A program made the position numbers and the translations under genes. Source: Pseudoselenomonas ruminantium (lineage in GTDB: Bacteria > Bacillota > Negativicutes > Selenomonadales > Selenomonadaceae). Taken from it: 64,000 nucleotides of DNA. Shown here in pieces: positions 16,966 to 23,984 of the stretch (positions within the stretch are counted from its first letter, which is position 1; each line of letters begins with the position of its first letter). Under the pieces are notes generated by a model that had not been told where the DNA came from, did not search any database, and saw only the letters and a list, made by a program, of their open reading frames with translations. The DNA is taken from assembly GCA_015058655.1 (NCBI GenBank), contig SVBX01000003.1:62001-126000 (forward strand), read 5' to 3'.

Positions 16966-18627
16966 TTACCAGCTCTTTCCTACCATGAACCAGAGCCTGC
17001 CTTTGGCTTCGCCGTCTTTGCCTGTGTTGGCTTCATACCCGATCCTCCGGGCGTAGTCCAGGCGGGCGAAGTAGTGGGCTGGGTGGGTGTAGGTCAGGCC
17101 TATGCCCCAGCCTTTCAGGGTCGAGCTGCCAAGGGAGTTGTCCTTGGCTATGCGCACGGTGCCTACATCCAGGTAGGTGCGGAGCACCAGGCCTGGCAGG
17201 GGGGTGCGGTAGTGCAGCTCCAGGGAGGAGAGGACGCCCTGGTCGCCTGCTCCGGCGCCGGACTGGTAGGCCCTGACCCCGTGGGCTCCGCCCAGGTACA
17301 TCTGCTCGGAGCTGTCCAGGTTGCGGCCTGCCAGCTGGCCTTGGAATTTCCACAGCAGGTCGGTGGCGTTGCCCAGGCGCTGGAGGGCGGTGATGTCCAG
17401 CGTGCCTTTGCTGAAGTTGCCCCGGGTGTTGGCGGCTGCGGTGGTGACTTCGCCCCATTCGGAGTCGGGGCTCAGATGGCCGAAGTAGCCCATGAGGGTG
17501 CCGTGGACTGCCGTCCCCTTGCCGCTGCGCCATACGCCGTCAAGCCCTGCATGGGCGTTGTAGCTGTGCTTCTTGATGGAGAGACCCACTTTCCTCATCT
17601 CGTCGGTTATCCTGCGGTAGTCCAGTCCGTAGACGACTCCCAGGCTGCTGCCCACGGTCTTCCAGATGGGGGTGTAGCCGTAGAGGCTGGTGGTGTTGGC
17701 TATGCCCCTGGCTTCCAAGGCGGAGAAGAGATCTCCCAGCTCGTAGTCCATGCGGCTCTGGCGGATTCCCAGGCGGGTGCCGCTGTGGCCTACTTGCATC
17801 TCGTAGCCGATGTTGTAGTTGTGCAGGTGGTCATTGGAGATCATGCCGCCTACTGTCAGGCGGCTGTTGGAGTTGCCCAGGCCCATGAAGTCTGCCTGCA
17901 CGCCGTAGCGGTAGCGGCCGGAGGACTTGGAACCAAAGTTGTCGCTGTAGAGGGTCACGCCGTACTTCTTGCCCTGCTCCAGCCGCACATGCAGGGAGCT
18001 GGTGCCTTCGGTGCGCCCGGGCACCAGGGTGCCGTGCGCCTTGACTCCGTTCATCTCGTTGATGTTGAAGAGGCCTGTCTCCAGGGATTTCTCTTCCACT
18101 ATGTCCCCGGGCTTGATGCCGTTGATGAGGCGGCGGGCTCTCTTCTCCGCCCGTGGGCCGGCGTGGTTTTCCACGACGATCTCATCGTATCTGCCCAGGT
18201 CTATGCGCACCGTGAGGACGCCGTCCTTGGCCTTCTGCTCAGGCACATAGGCATAAGCGGCAGGGTAGCCGTGGCGGCGGGTATAGGCAGAAAGGTCTTC
18301 CAGCATCTTGTCCAGGTCATCCACGGTGATGTCGTGGCCGGCTGCTTTCTTGGCGATGGCGTCCAGCTTCTTCTGGTCGAAGCGGGCTTCTTTGGGCTGC
18401 TCCACGCGGATTTCTTTCATGGTGAAGTGCAGCCTATGGTCTTCGGGCAGCTGGGGGGTCACTGTCTGGTTGTCCAGCTTGGCTTGTTCTTCAGCTTTCT
18501 GAGCTTCCTGCACTGCCTTGATGTCCGCTCCCGGCTCGGGCACTGCCTGGACTGCTTCGGTGAGATTCATGGGGTAAAGCCCCGCAGCCAGCCCCATGAG
18601 GATGGCTGCGGTTATATTCTTCTTCAT
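16966..18627 (-). CDS. TpsB-type outer-membrane transporter (ShlB/FhaC family)
   Basis: A 553-residue outer-membrane beta-barrel protein that exports the TpsA partner. A signal peptide spans about residues 1-27. A linker rich in Ala, Glu and Gln leads to a POTRA_2 domain at about 65-150 (MKEIRVEQPKEARFDQKKL, then SAYTRRHGYPAAYAYVPEQ and DGVLTVRIDLGRYDEIVVEN). The ShlB barrel follows, with GLGNSNSRLTVGGMISND and QMYLGGAHGVRAYQSGAGAGD, the latter being the conserved plug loop region. The C-terminal Trp fits the outer-membrane insertion signal. ATG 18627 is followed by KKNITAAILMGLAAG. Together with the TpsA gene it shows that the cell has an outer membrane. The long plus-strand frame opposite it is a GC-composition shadow. 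Confidence -1.
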   Translation of the reverse strand: MKKNITAAILMGLAAGLYPMNLTEAVQAVPEPGADIKAVQEAQKAEEQAKLDNQTVTPQLPEDHRLHFTMKEIRVEQPKEARFDQKKLDAIAKKAAGHDITVDDLDKMLEDLSAYTRRHGYPAAYAYVPEQKAKDGVLTVRIDLGRYDEIVVENHAGPRAEKRARRLINGIKPGDIVEEKSLETGLFNINEMNGVKAHGTLVPGRTEGTSSLHVRLEQGKKYGVTLYSDNFGSKSSGRYRYGVQADFMGLGNSNSRLTVGGMISNDHLHNYNIGYEMQVGHSGTRLGIRQSRMDYELGDLFSALEARGIANTTSLYGYTPIWKTVGSSLGVVYGLDYRRITDEMRKVGLSIKKHSYNAHAGLDGVWRSGKGTAVHGTLMGYFGHLSPDSEWGEVTTAAANTRGNFSKGTLDITALQRLGNATDLLWKFQGQLAGRNLDSSEQMYLGGAHGVRAYQSGAGAGDQGVLSSLELHYRTPLPGLVLRTYLDVGTVRIAKDNSLGSSTLKGWGIGLTYTHPAHYFARLDYARRIGYEANTGKDGEAKGRLWFMVGKSW

Positions 18628-18811
18628 CTATTGCTTCTCCACCTTTCCGGCATTGTCACACTTGTGCTATCTTCTTTTCCGAGAGGAAATTTCCCTGCCT
18701 GTCAGCAAAAACTATGGCACAAACTGCTGCTCCATACCCTGCTGAACCAGGACGAAACATTGCACTCTATTTACTTATGATAAGGACTGTCAATCTGGGA
18801 AAGGGGAAAGA

Positions 18812-18840
18812 TTGAAATCCATCTGTAACTATGTTATAAT
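18812..18840 (+). promoter_or_regulatory. Promoter of RNA element copy 1
   Basis: TTGAAA (18812-18817), 17 bases, TATAAT (18835-18840): a near-consensus promoter immediately ahead of the conserved RNA element. Confidence -1.
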
Positions 18841-18846
18841 CATAGA

Positions 18847-18975
18847 CAGAAAAAGCCTCCTGCGGCTAACAGGAGGCGGGCTACTGGTAAAAGGTCAGCC
18901 CTCTTTACCTTTTATAGTTATTTCACAAGGAAACCGCTCAGGCTCGGAAGGCTACTGGGCGGTTATTTGTTTCTC
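18847..18975 (+). ncRNA. Structured small RNA element, copy 1 (hyd locus family)
   Basis: A ~120-nt element recurring at 20279 and 22127. The order is a hairpin GCCTCCTG..CAGGAGGC, the box GGGCTACTGGTAAAAGGTCAGCCC, a variable stretch, and a terminator stem AACCGC..GGGCGGTT followed by ATTTGTTTCT. Read on the opposite strand, the first hairpin is followed by TTTTTC and would terminate transcripts coming from the right. The element ends about 35 bases before hydF, so it could also act as a leader that attenuates hydF. No peptide is seen next to this copy. Confidence -1.
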
Positions 18976-19009
18976 TGACAAACTTTTGCACAGAAAGCAG
19001 GTGATAATA

Positions 19010-20215
19010 ATGATGGAAACACCGAAAGGCAACCGTCTGCACATCGGCATCTTTGGCCGGGTGAACAGCGGGAAATCCTCTTTGCTGAATGCCCTTACCG
19101 GGCAGGAACTGGCGGTGGTGTCGGAATTGCCGGGGACTACTACCGACCCGGTGAAGAAGGCGGTGGAGCTGAGAGGAATCGGCCCCTGCCTCTTCATCGA
19201 CACCGCAGGCTTCGAGGACGAGGGGGAACTGGGCTCTTTGCGGCTGGACAAGACGAAGGGGGCTGCCAGCGAATCTGATATTGCCCTCCTGGTGGTGAGC
19301 GCCACGGAAAAGCCGGGGGAGGACACCCCGGAAATGAGGTGGCTGAAAATCTTCCAGCGGCGCAGCACCCCTGTCATCCTGGTGCTCAGCAAGAGCGACC
19401 TGGATGCCCCCCTCACCTGGCAGGCCAAGAGCTGGCAGAAGCTCACGGGGATGAAGCCCGTCCTGGTCAGCGCCCAGGGCAGGCAAGGCCTCCCGGAGCT
19501 GTTGGAGCAAATCAAGGCATTGCGCCCGGAAAGCTACGATATAGAGGATATCACAGGGAGCCTGACCAAGGCCGGAGACAAGGTGCTGCTGGTCATGCCC
19601 CAGGACATCGAGGCCCCCAAGGGCCGCCTGATACTGCCCCAGGTGCAGACCATCCGCCACCTGCTGGACAAGGGTTGCCTGGTGAGCTGCTGCAAGACGG
19701 CGGAAATGCCAGCCATGCTGGCGGCCATGAAGGAACCACCTGAGCTTATCATCACCGATTCCCAGGCCTTCAGCCAGGTGGAGAAGCTTTGCCCGGAGGA
19801 AAGCAAGCTGACCTCCTTCTCCGTCCTCTTCGCAGGGGTCAAAGGCGACCTGCCCTTCTTCGTGGAGTCAGCCAGGAAACTGGCCTCCCTCCCCCCCACT
19901 GCCAAAATCCTCATAGCCGAAGCCTGCACCCACCAGCCCCTGCACGAGGATATAGGCAGGGTGAAGCTGCCCCGCCTGCTGAAAAAGAAACTGGGAGAGA
20001 ATATCTCCATAGAAGTAGTGGGCGGCAAGGATTTCCCGGAAGACCTCAGAGAATACGATTTGATTATTCACTGCGGCGGGTGCATGTTCAACAGGAAGTA
20101 TATGCTTTCAAGGGTGAAGGCAGCCGAAGAGCAGGGAGTGCCCATGACCAATTACGGAGTGGCGATAGCGCAGCTGCTGGGGATTCTCGGCAGGGTCGCC
20201 CTGCCGGAGCAATAA
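19010..20215 (+). CDS. hydF: [FeFe]-hydrogenase maturation GTPase HydF
   Basis: A 401-residue scaffold GTPase on which the H-cluster 2Fe subcluster is assembled before transfer to the hydrogenase. The GTPase domain has G1 GRVNSGKS, G2 region PGTTTDPV, G3 DTAGFED and G4-like SKSD. The C-terminal [4Fe-4S] domain has the HydF signature CxH (EACTH) followed about 50 residues later by HCGGC. Start ATG 19010 or 19013, with AGGTGA upstream; the longer upstream frame runs through the RNA element and is not used. hydG follows after about 420 bases, with a second RNA element between. hydE and the hydrogenase itself are not in this window. The family assignment is firm. Confidence -1.
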   Translation: MMETPKGNRLHIGIFGRVNSGKSSLLNALTGQELAVVSELPGTTTDPVKKAVELRGIGPCLFIDTAGFEDEGELGSLRLDKTKGAASESDIALLVVSATEKPGEDTPEMRWLKIFQRRSTPVILVLSKSDLDAPLTWQAKSWQKLTGMKPVLVSAQGRQGLPELLEQIKALRPESYDIEDITGSLTKAGDKVLLVMPQDIEAPKGRLILPQVQTIRHLLDKGCLVSCCKTAEMPAMLAAMKEPPELIITDSQAFSQVEKLCPEESKLTSFSVLFAGVKGDLPFFVESARKLASLPPTAKILIAEACTHQPLHEDIGRVKLPRLLKKKLGENISIEVVGGKDFPEDLREYDLIIHCGGCMFNRKYMLSRVKAAEEQGVPMTNYGVAIAQLLGILGRVALPEQ

Positions 20216-20266
20216 GATAAATGCAATCTTCCCCGTCTGCCTATGGCAAAATTTGAACAATTATGT

Positions 20267-20272
20267 TACAAT
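20267..20272 (+). promoter_or_regulatory. -10 element of RNA element copy 2
   Basis: TACAAT at 20267-20272 with a poor -35 (TGGCAA at 20244) lies directly ahead of the second RNA copy. Confidence -1.
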
Positions 20273-20278
20273 GAGCAT

Positions 20279-20400
20279 AAGAAAAGCCTCCTGCTGCTAA
20301 CAGGAGGCGGGCTACTGGTAAACGGTCAGCCCTCAAACCGCTAATTTAATACAAGGATTAACCGCTCTGCTTGGTAGGCTACGGGCGGTTATTTCTTTTT
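20279..20400 (+). ncRNA. Structured small RNA element, copy 2, convergent with a hydrophobic peptide gene
   Basis: Same design as copies 1 and 3: hairpin GCCTCCTGCTGC..CAGGAGGC, box GGGCTACTGGTAAACGGTCAGCCC, and terminator stem AACCGC..GGGCGGTT followed by ATTTCTTTTT. The last ~12 bases overlap the 3' end of the minus-strand peptide gene at 20389-20460. The minus-strand transcript would run through the whole element and stop at the opposite-strand terminator (GCCTCCTG hairpin plus TTTTCTTA), so the two RNAs would be fully complementary over about 120 nt. That is the convergent plan of the Fst/par type I systems. Confidence -1.
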
Positions 20401-20460
20401 ATTATTGACGGCAAGGATAATCAGCAAGATCAGCAACAGCTGAAGCGTCGTATCACTCAT
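20389..20460 (-). CDS. 23-residue hydrophobic peptide, putative type I toxin (hyd locus)
   Basis: ATG at 20460 is preceded by a near-perfect Shine-Dalgarno (GGGAGGTGAT) and encodes 23 residues: a polar start MSDTTLQ, the hydrophobic core LLLILLIILAV and a charged tail NNKKK. One membrane segment plus a basic end is the standard form of type I toxins. It has a good promoter 90 bases upstream and a long 5' leader that carries a sequence similar in sense to the RNA element (CGGTTAGCCCTC). Its 3' end overlaps RNA element copy 2. Toxicity is inferred from architecture only. Confidence -1.
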   Translation of the reverse strand: MSDTTLQLLLILLIILAVNNKKK

Positions 20461-20551
20461 GCCATCACCTCCCATCTGCCGATCGACCACGCGCTTCTAA
20501 CGCCAGCTTTGATGAGAGGGCTAACCGCCTACCGTTTTGTAGCTTAGAACT

Positions 20552-20580
20552 ATTGTACCAAAGTAACGCCTAGCTGACAA
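20552..20580 (-). promoter_or_regulatory. Promoter of the hyd-locus peptide
   Basis: On the minus strand TTGTCA (20580-20575), 17 bases, TACAAT (20557-20552). It gives a leader of about 85 nt. Confidence -1.
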
Positions 20581-20637
20581 ACAAACATTTCTGCCATGGA
20601 GAAGTCTACGATAATTCATAAAAAAGGGGATACGAGT

Positions 20638-22086
20638 ATGAGCAGCTATGATCCTAAATCACTTAAAGCAGAAGAATTCATCAACCATGAAGAAATACTT
20701 GCTACGCTGGCCTATGGGGAGGCCAATCAGGACAACTATGCCCTGATCGATGAGATACTGGAGAAGGCTCGTCCCGTGAAAGAGGGGGCTGGTTGCCATT
20801 GCCGAGGTCTTTCCCATCGGGAGGCTTCGGTGCTGCTGGCTTGCGAGGAGCCATCCCGCATTGAGAGGATGTATGAGATTGCCGAGGAAATCAAGCAGGC
20901 TTTCTACGGCAATCGCATCGTGCTCTTCGCTCCCCTGTACCTTTCCAACTACTGCATCAACGGCTGCGCCTACTGCCCCTACCACAGGCAGAACAAGAAT
21001 ATCCCCCGGAAGAAGCTGACCCAGGAGGAAATCCGCGCCGAGGTCATCGCCCTGCAGGATATGGGACACAAGCGGCTGGCCATCGAGGCGGGGGAAGACC
21101 CGGTGAACAATCCCATCGAGTACATCCTGGAGAGCATCAAGACCATCTATTCCGTCCACCACAGGAACGGGGACATCCGGCGGGTGAATGTGAATATCGC
21201 CGCCACCACCGTGGAGAACTACCGCAAGCTGAAAGAAGCCGGCATCGGCACTTATATCCTCTTTCAGGAAACTTACCACAAGGAGAACTACGAAAAGCTC
21301 CATCCCGCCGGGCCGAAGCATGACTATGCTTACCACACCGAGGCCATGGACAGGGCCATGGCGGGGGGCATCGACGATGTAGGCCTGGGCGTGCTCTTTG
21401 GGCTGGACAGCTACAAGTACGAGCTGGCTGGACTGCTCATGCACGCGGAGCACCTGGAAGCAGTCCACGGGGTAGGCCCACACACCATTTCCGTCCCCAG
21501 GGTGAAGCGGGCTGACGACATCGACCCCGCAGCTTTTGACAATTCCCTGTCCGACGAGCTTTTCACCAAGCTGGCAGCCATCATCCGCCTTTCCGTCCCC
21601 TACACGGGCATGATCATCTCCACCAGAGAGTCTGAGGAAGTGCGAGGGAAGATGCTGCAGGTGGGCATCTCCCAGATCAGCGGCGCCAGCCGCACCTCTG
21701 TAGGTGGCTACAGCGAGGCAGAGCGTCCCCACGACACGGAGCAATTCGATGTGTCAGACCAGCGCACCCTGGAGGAAGTCATCTCCTGGCTCATGGATAT
21801 GGGCCATATCCCCTCCTTCTGCACCGCCTGCTACCGGGAAGGCCGCACCGGGGACCGCTTCATGAGCCTGTGCAAGAGCGGCCAGATACTGAACTGCTGC
21901 CACCCCAACGCCCTCATGACCCTGACGGAGTACCTGGTGGACTACGCAGGAGAGGAAACAAGGGCAAAGGGCTTCCGACTGATTGACGCAGAACTGCAGA
22001 AAATCGCCAAGGATAAAGTCCGGCAGATTGCCAGAGAAAATATCGAAGCCATCAAGAACTCGGAGAAGAGAGACTTCAGATTCTAA
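20638..22086 (+). CDS. hydG: [FeFe]-hydrogenase maturase HydG (radical SAM tyrosine lyase)
   Basis: A 482-residue radical SAM enzyme that cleaves tyrosine to p-cresol and provides CO and cyanide ligands for the H-cluster. The radical SAM motif CxxxCxxC is visible at SNYCINGCAYCPYH, and the second, C-terminal cluster at FCTACYREGRTG with a further Cys in SLCKSGQ. Length and block order match HydG; it is distinguished from ThiH by the C-terminal cluster and from HydE by the AYCPYHRQNKNIPRKKL context. The start at ATG 20638 has AAGGGGA upstream; ATG 20596 lacks a ribosome site. It is separated from hydF by the peptide/RNA locus and followed by a third RNA element. Confidence -1.
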   Translation: MSSYDPKSLKAEEFINHEEILATLAYGEANQDNYALIDEILEKARPVKEGAGCHCRGLSHREASVLLACEEPSRIERMYEIAEEIKQAFYGNRIVLFAPLYLSNYCINGCAYCPYHRQNKNIPRKKLTQEEIRAEVIALQDMGHKRLAIEAGEDPVNNPIEYILESIKTIYSVHHRNGDIRRVNVNIAATTVENYRKLKEAGIGTYILFQETYHKENYEKLHPAGPKHDYAYHTEAMDRAMAGGIDDVGLGVLFGLDSYKYELAGLLMHAEHLEAVHGVGPHTISVPRVKRADDIDPAAFDNSLSDELFTKLAAIIRLSVPYTGMIISTRESEEVRGKMLQVGISQISGASRTSVGGYSEAERPHDTEQFDVSDQRTLEEVISWLMDMGHIPSFCTACYREGRTGDRFMSLCKSGQILNCCHPNALMTLTEYLVDYAGEETRAKGFRLIDAELQKIAKDKVRQIARENIEAIKNSEKRDFRF

Positions 22087-22091
22087 ATCGA

Positions 22092-22120
22092 TTGAAAAAC
22101 ATCAGACTACATGGTACAAT
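22092..22120 (+). promoter_or_regulatory. Promoter of RNA element copy 3
   Basis: TTGAAA (22092-22097), 17 bases, TACAAT (22115-22120). Confidence -1.
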
Positions 22121-22126
22121 TGGCAT

Positions 22127-22248
22127 AAGAAAAGCCTCCTGCTGCGAACAGGAGGCGGGCTACTGGTAAACGGTTAGTCCTCTTAGTTCTTTTGGATAAT
22201 ACAAAGATTAACCGCCAGAGTTTCTGAGGCTTAGGGCGGTTATTTCTT
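22127..22248 (+). ncRNA. Structured small RNA element, copy 3
   Basis: Close to copy 2 in its first 60 bases (GCCTCCTGCTGCGAACAGG hairpin, GGGCTACTGGTAAACGGT box) and in its terminator stem AACCGCC..GGGCGGTT plus ATTTCTTT. It lies 40 bases after hydG. No peptide gene is seen on the opposite strand beyond its end, so it would be an orphan antitoxin-type RNA acting in trans, or a decayed locus. Confidence -1.
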
Positions 22249-22281
22249 TACGACAATAAGCTTGAAAAAAGTATAGCATAT

Positions 22282-22324
22282 AAAAGCCCACCCCTGCAAT
22301 TTATACCGCCGGGGTGGGCTTTTA
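22282..22324. terminator. Bidirectional terminator between hydG region and the deaminase homologue
   Basis: AAAAGCCCACCCC and GGGGTGGGCTTTT form a strong stem with A and T runs on both sides; it ends the minus-strand deaminase gene and blocks readthrough from the left. Confidence -1.
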
Positions 22325-22337
22325 TGCTATTCACGCT

Positions 22338-22745
22338 TCAAATAATATGATTATCTATCGGCTCATTGCCATAGGGCAAGAGGTCAGTCAGGGGAATCAC
22401 CTGCGCATCACCATTCATGTCTGCCATGACCACTTCCGGCACATTGAACTCTGCCAAGAGCTGGCAAATAGCCCCATTGGGCACGAAGGGCCTCTCTGTA
22501 TTGCCTATGAAGGCAATGGCATCAAACTCCCTCTTGCCATCGGACACAGCCTTATACATAGCCACCTCTCCGGCGCTGATGGACAGGTTACGGATGGCAT
22601 TCTCGATGGTGCAGCCAGTATAGAGCGTGCCATCGCTTGCCATCACGCAAGCTCCGGTTGGCACCTTTGAATAGGGCACATAGGCATTCTTGGTGGCCTC
22701 CATGGCAGAGCGCACCAGAGTATCTATCAGTTCCTCATTTATCAT
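22338..22745 (-). CDS. Cytidine-deaminase-like protein lacking zinc ligands
   Basis: A 135-residue protein with the length and block order of tetrameric cytidine deaminases: AYVPYSKVPTGACV, then YTGCTIENAIRNLSISAGEVAMYKAVSDG, then PNGAICQLLAEF. In active enzymes the second block holds C-A-E and the third P-C-G-x-C. Here they read A-G-E and P-N-G-A-I, so the three zinc-binding Cys are replaced, although the proton-shuttle Glu remains. A Cys does occur one position later (AIC). The frame is intact with a good Shine-Dalgarno (GAGAGGAG), so it is not a decayed gene. Either it binds nucleosides without deaminating them or it has another chemistry. Family is clear; function is open. Confidence -1.
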   Translation of the reverse strand: MINEELIDTLVRSAMEATKNAYVPYSKVPTGACVMASDGTLYTGCTIENAIRNLSISAGEVAMYKAVSDGKREFDAIAFIGNTERPFVPNGAICQLLAEFNVPEVVMADMNGDAQVIPLTDLLPYGNEPIDNHII

Positions 22746-22843
22746 TTCACTCAGCTCCTCTCAAAAGCTACTCGGTTAATCTATTCTCCACCATCTTGCC
22801 AAAATCCTGCCTGAAACTACGCCCACAATGTAAACCCGTTAAG

Positions 22844-23144
22844 TTATCCACAAAACAATCCACAGATGTGGATAACTGTGGATAACCTCGTCTGCAAGAA
22901 AAATAAAATATAACTTTCTTTCCTATTTAATAATAGCAAAACTGTGCACAATCGGATGTTATCCACAATCAACCTTGTGGATATTGTGGATAAGTGGAAA
23001 AATCAGCCTATATTTATGCTAAAAAACACTGATTCCACCATATTTTGTAAACATAATCCACAGATTGCCAGGGGATTATGTGGATAACTCCTGGCCAAGG
23101 CTATTCACAGCAAGCCTGTGGATAAAAACAGCGAGTTTTCCACA
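22844..23144. promoter_or_regulatory. Cluster of DnaA boxes with an AT-rich stretch, origin-like
   Basis: Seven perfect TTATCCACA boxes occur in about 285 bases: plus strand at 22844 and 22959, minus strand at 22867, 22877, 22985, 23079 and 23117. Near-matches lie at 23054, 23102 and 23136. An AT-rich run (AAAATAAAATATAAC to AATAATAGC, about 22900-22945) sits between boxes. No gene is found here. The region is about 11 kb from dnaA and has more perfect boxes than either region flanking dnaA, so it could be the second part of a split origin or a DnaA-titrating site. Confidence -1.
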
Positions 23145-23152
23145 GGCTTTCC

Positions 23153-23614
23153 TTACCAGTTCTTATAAGGGTTCTTAGCCAGGTTGCAGTTGAAGTACCG
23201 CGCATCCGTAGAAACTTCCTCCCGCAGCCATTCTGGGCGCTCAAAAGCCTCATCCTCTGCCCCCAGCTCGATTTCCGCCACCGTCAAGCCCTCATTGTCT
23301 CCGTGGAATACATCCACCTCCCACTGCCTGCCGCCCCCTGCAGGCAGGAGATACCTGTGCTTCTCGATGATAGGCCCCTGGCAGAGCTTCAGCATGGCCT
23401 CCGCATCAGCGAGGGGCACCTCGTACTCATACTCCAGGCGGGTGACGCCGTTCACATTGCTCTTGACCGTGAGATACCCCTTCCCCTTGCGAATCCGTAT
23501 CCGCACCGCCGCTGTCTCCGTAGCGGAGAGATATCCCTGGGCGATATAGTCCCCCTCACCCTCAGGGTGAAAGCCCTCTGCCACCAGGAATTTGCGCTCT
23601 ATTTCCTTTGCCAT
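23153..23614 (-). CDS. CYTH-domain protein (triphosphate tunnel metalloenzyme)
   Basis: A 153-residue single-domain CYTH protein. The N-terminal EIERKFLV is the ExExK signature, and further basic and acidic strands follow: VRIRIRKGKGYLTVKS, LEYEYEVPLADA, IIEKHRYLLP, WEVDVFHGDNEGLTVAEIEL. These charged residues line the tunnel that binds triphosphate and divalent metal. Bacterial members of this size hydrolyse inorganic triphosphate or, rarely, make cAMP. ATG 23614 follows GGGAGG at 8 bases; an upstream in-frame codon (23650) lies within the terminator of the antisense RNA of locus 2 and is rejected. That RNA is transcribed towards this gene, so readthrough could feed it. Confidence -1.
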   Translation of the reverse strand: MAKEIERKFLVAEGFHPEGEGDYIAQGYLSATETAAVRIRIRKGKGYLTVKSNVNGVTRLEYEYEVPLADAEAMLKLCQGPIIEKHRYLLPAGGGRQWEVDVFHGDNEGLTVAEIELGAEDEAFERPEWLREEVSTDARYFNCNLAKNPYKNW

Positions 23615-23635
23615 CTTTACGTCCTCCCTATCGAA

Positions 23636-23726
23636 AAGAAAAACGCCCATCTTGCGATAGGCGTCTCTCCTTTGCCGTCAAGTAACCAGCTGAACGGCGA
23701 ACACATGGAACTTATATCCAATTTAT
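23636..23726 (-). ncRNA. Putative antisense antitoxin RNA, locus 2
   Basis: A minus-strand RNA of about 90 nt from an extended -10 (TGCTATAAT ending at 23733) to a stem GACGCC/GGGCGTT-type hairpin followed by TTTTTCTTTTC (23666-23636). Its first ~28 nt are nearly complementary to the peptide mRNA around the start codon: the plus-strand block ACACATGGAACTTATATCC (23701-23719) and following AATTTA match GCACATGGAACTGTTATCC and AATATC at the peptide gene. The layout repeats that at 12.4 kb. Confidence -1.
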
Positions 23727-23732
23727 GTTCCC

Positions 23733-23765
23733 ATTATAGCATCATTTGTATATAAATGCTATAAT
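23733..23765. promoter_or_regulatory. Mirrored divergent extended -10 promoters, locus 2
   Basis: ATTATAGCAT (23733-23742) and ATGCTATAAT (ending 23765) give TGCTATAAT in each direction, as at 12488-12520. Downstream of the plus-strand one, both loci share GCTGTGC and ACCTC. Confidence -1.
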
Positions 23766-23809
23766 TATTTTGCTGTGCGACCTCCACATAAGAAAGGGGG
23801 GATGAGCAC

Positions 23810-23914
23810 ATGGAACTGTTATCCAATATCGTCTTTGCGGTTGCGACAGGTGTATTGACACATTACATCTGCCAGTGGCTCGACCGCAAGCTCTCCGAGC
23901 GCAGCAAAAAATAA
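23810..23914 (+). CDS. 34-residue membrane peptide, putative type I toxin
   Basis: ATG 23810 behind AAAGGGGGG encodes 34 residues with a hydrophobic segment (IVFAVATGVLTHYIC) followed by a QWLDRKLSERSKK basic tail. It resembles the small membrane peptides ending in WLDRK that are common and mostly unannotated in Firmicutes. The leader contains ACCTCC, able to pair with the GGGGGG of the Shine-Dalgarno. A divergent RNA covers the start region by complementarity, and a terminator lies at 23952-23984. The organisation equals the 12.5 kb locus, but the peptide sequence differs apart from general character. Toxicity is inference. Confidence -1.
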   Translation: MELLSNIVFAVATGVLTHYICQWLDRKLSERSKK

Positions 23915-23951
23915 GCCCAAAACACTACCTGGGTCTCACCAACCGCAGGGA

Positions 23952-23984
23952 GGGGAACTGACTTTTGTCAGTTCCCCGTTTTTT
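23952..23984 (+). terminator. Terminator of the locus 2 peptide mRNA
   Basis: GGGGAACTGAC TTTT GTCAGTTCCCC followed by six T; it overlaps the end of the convergent htpX gene. Confidence -1.

Noticed and set aside
16903-18780. A 625-codon open frame on the plus strand opposite tpsB
   Set aside because: It is the complement of a verified beta-barrel gene in GC-rich DNA, has no recognisable domain and has low-complexity composition rich in Val, Ala and Gly.
20596-20637. An upstream start for HydG at 20596
   Set aside because: No ribosome site, and the extra 14 residues are not part of the HydG family.
23615-23650. A 12-residue extension of the CYTH protein
   Set aside because: It lies in the terminator of the antisense RNA; the ATG at 23614 has GGGAGG at the proper distance and begins the family signature.
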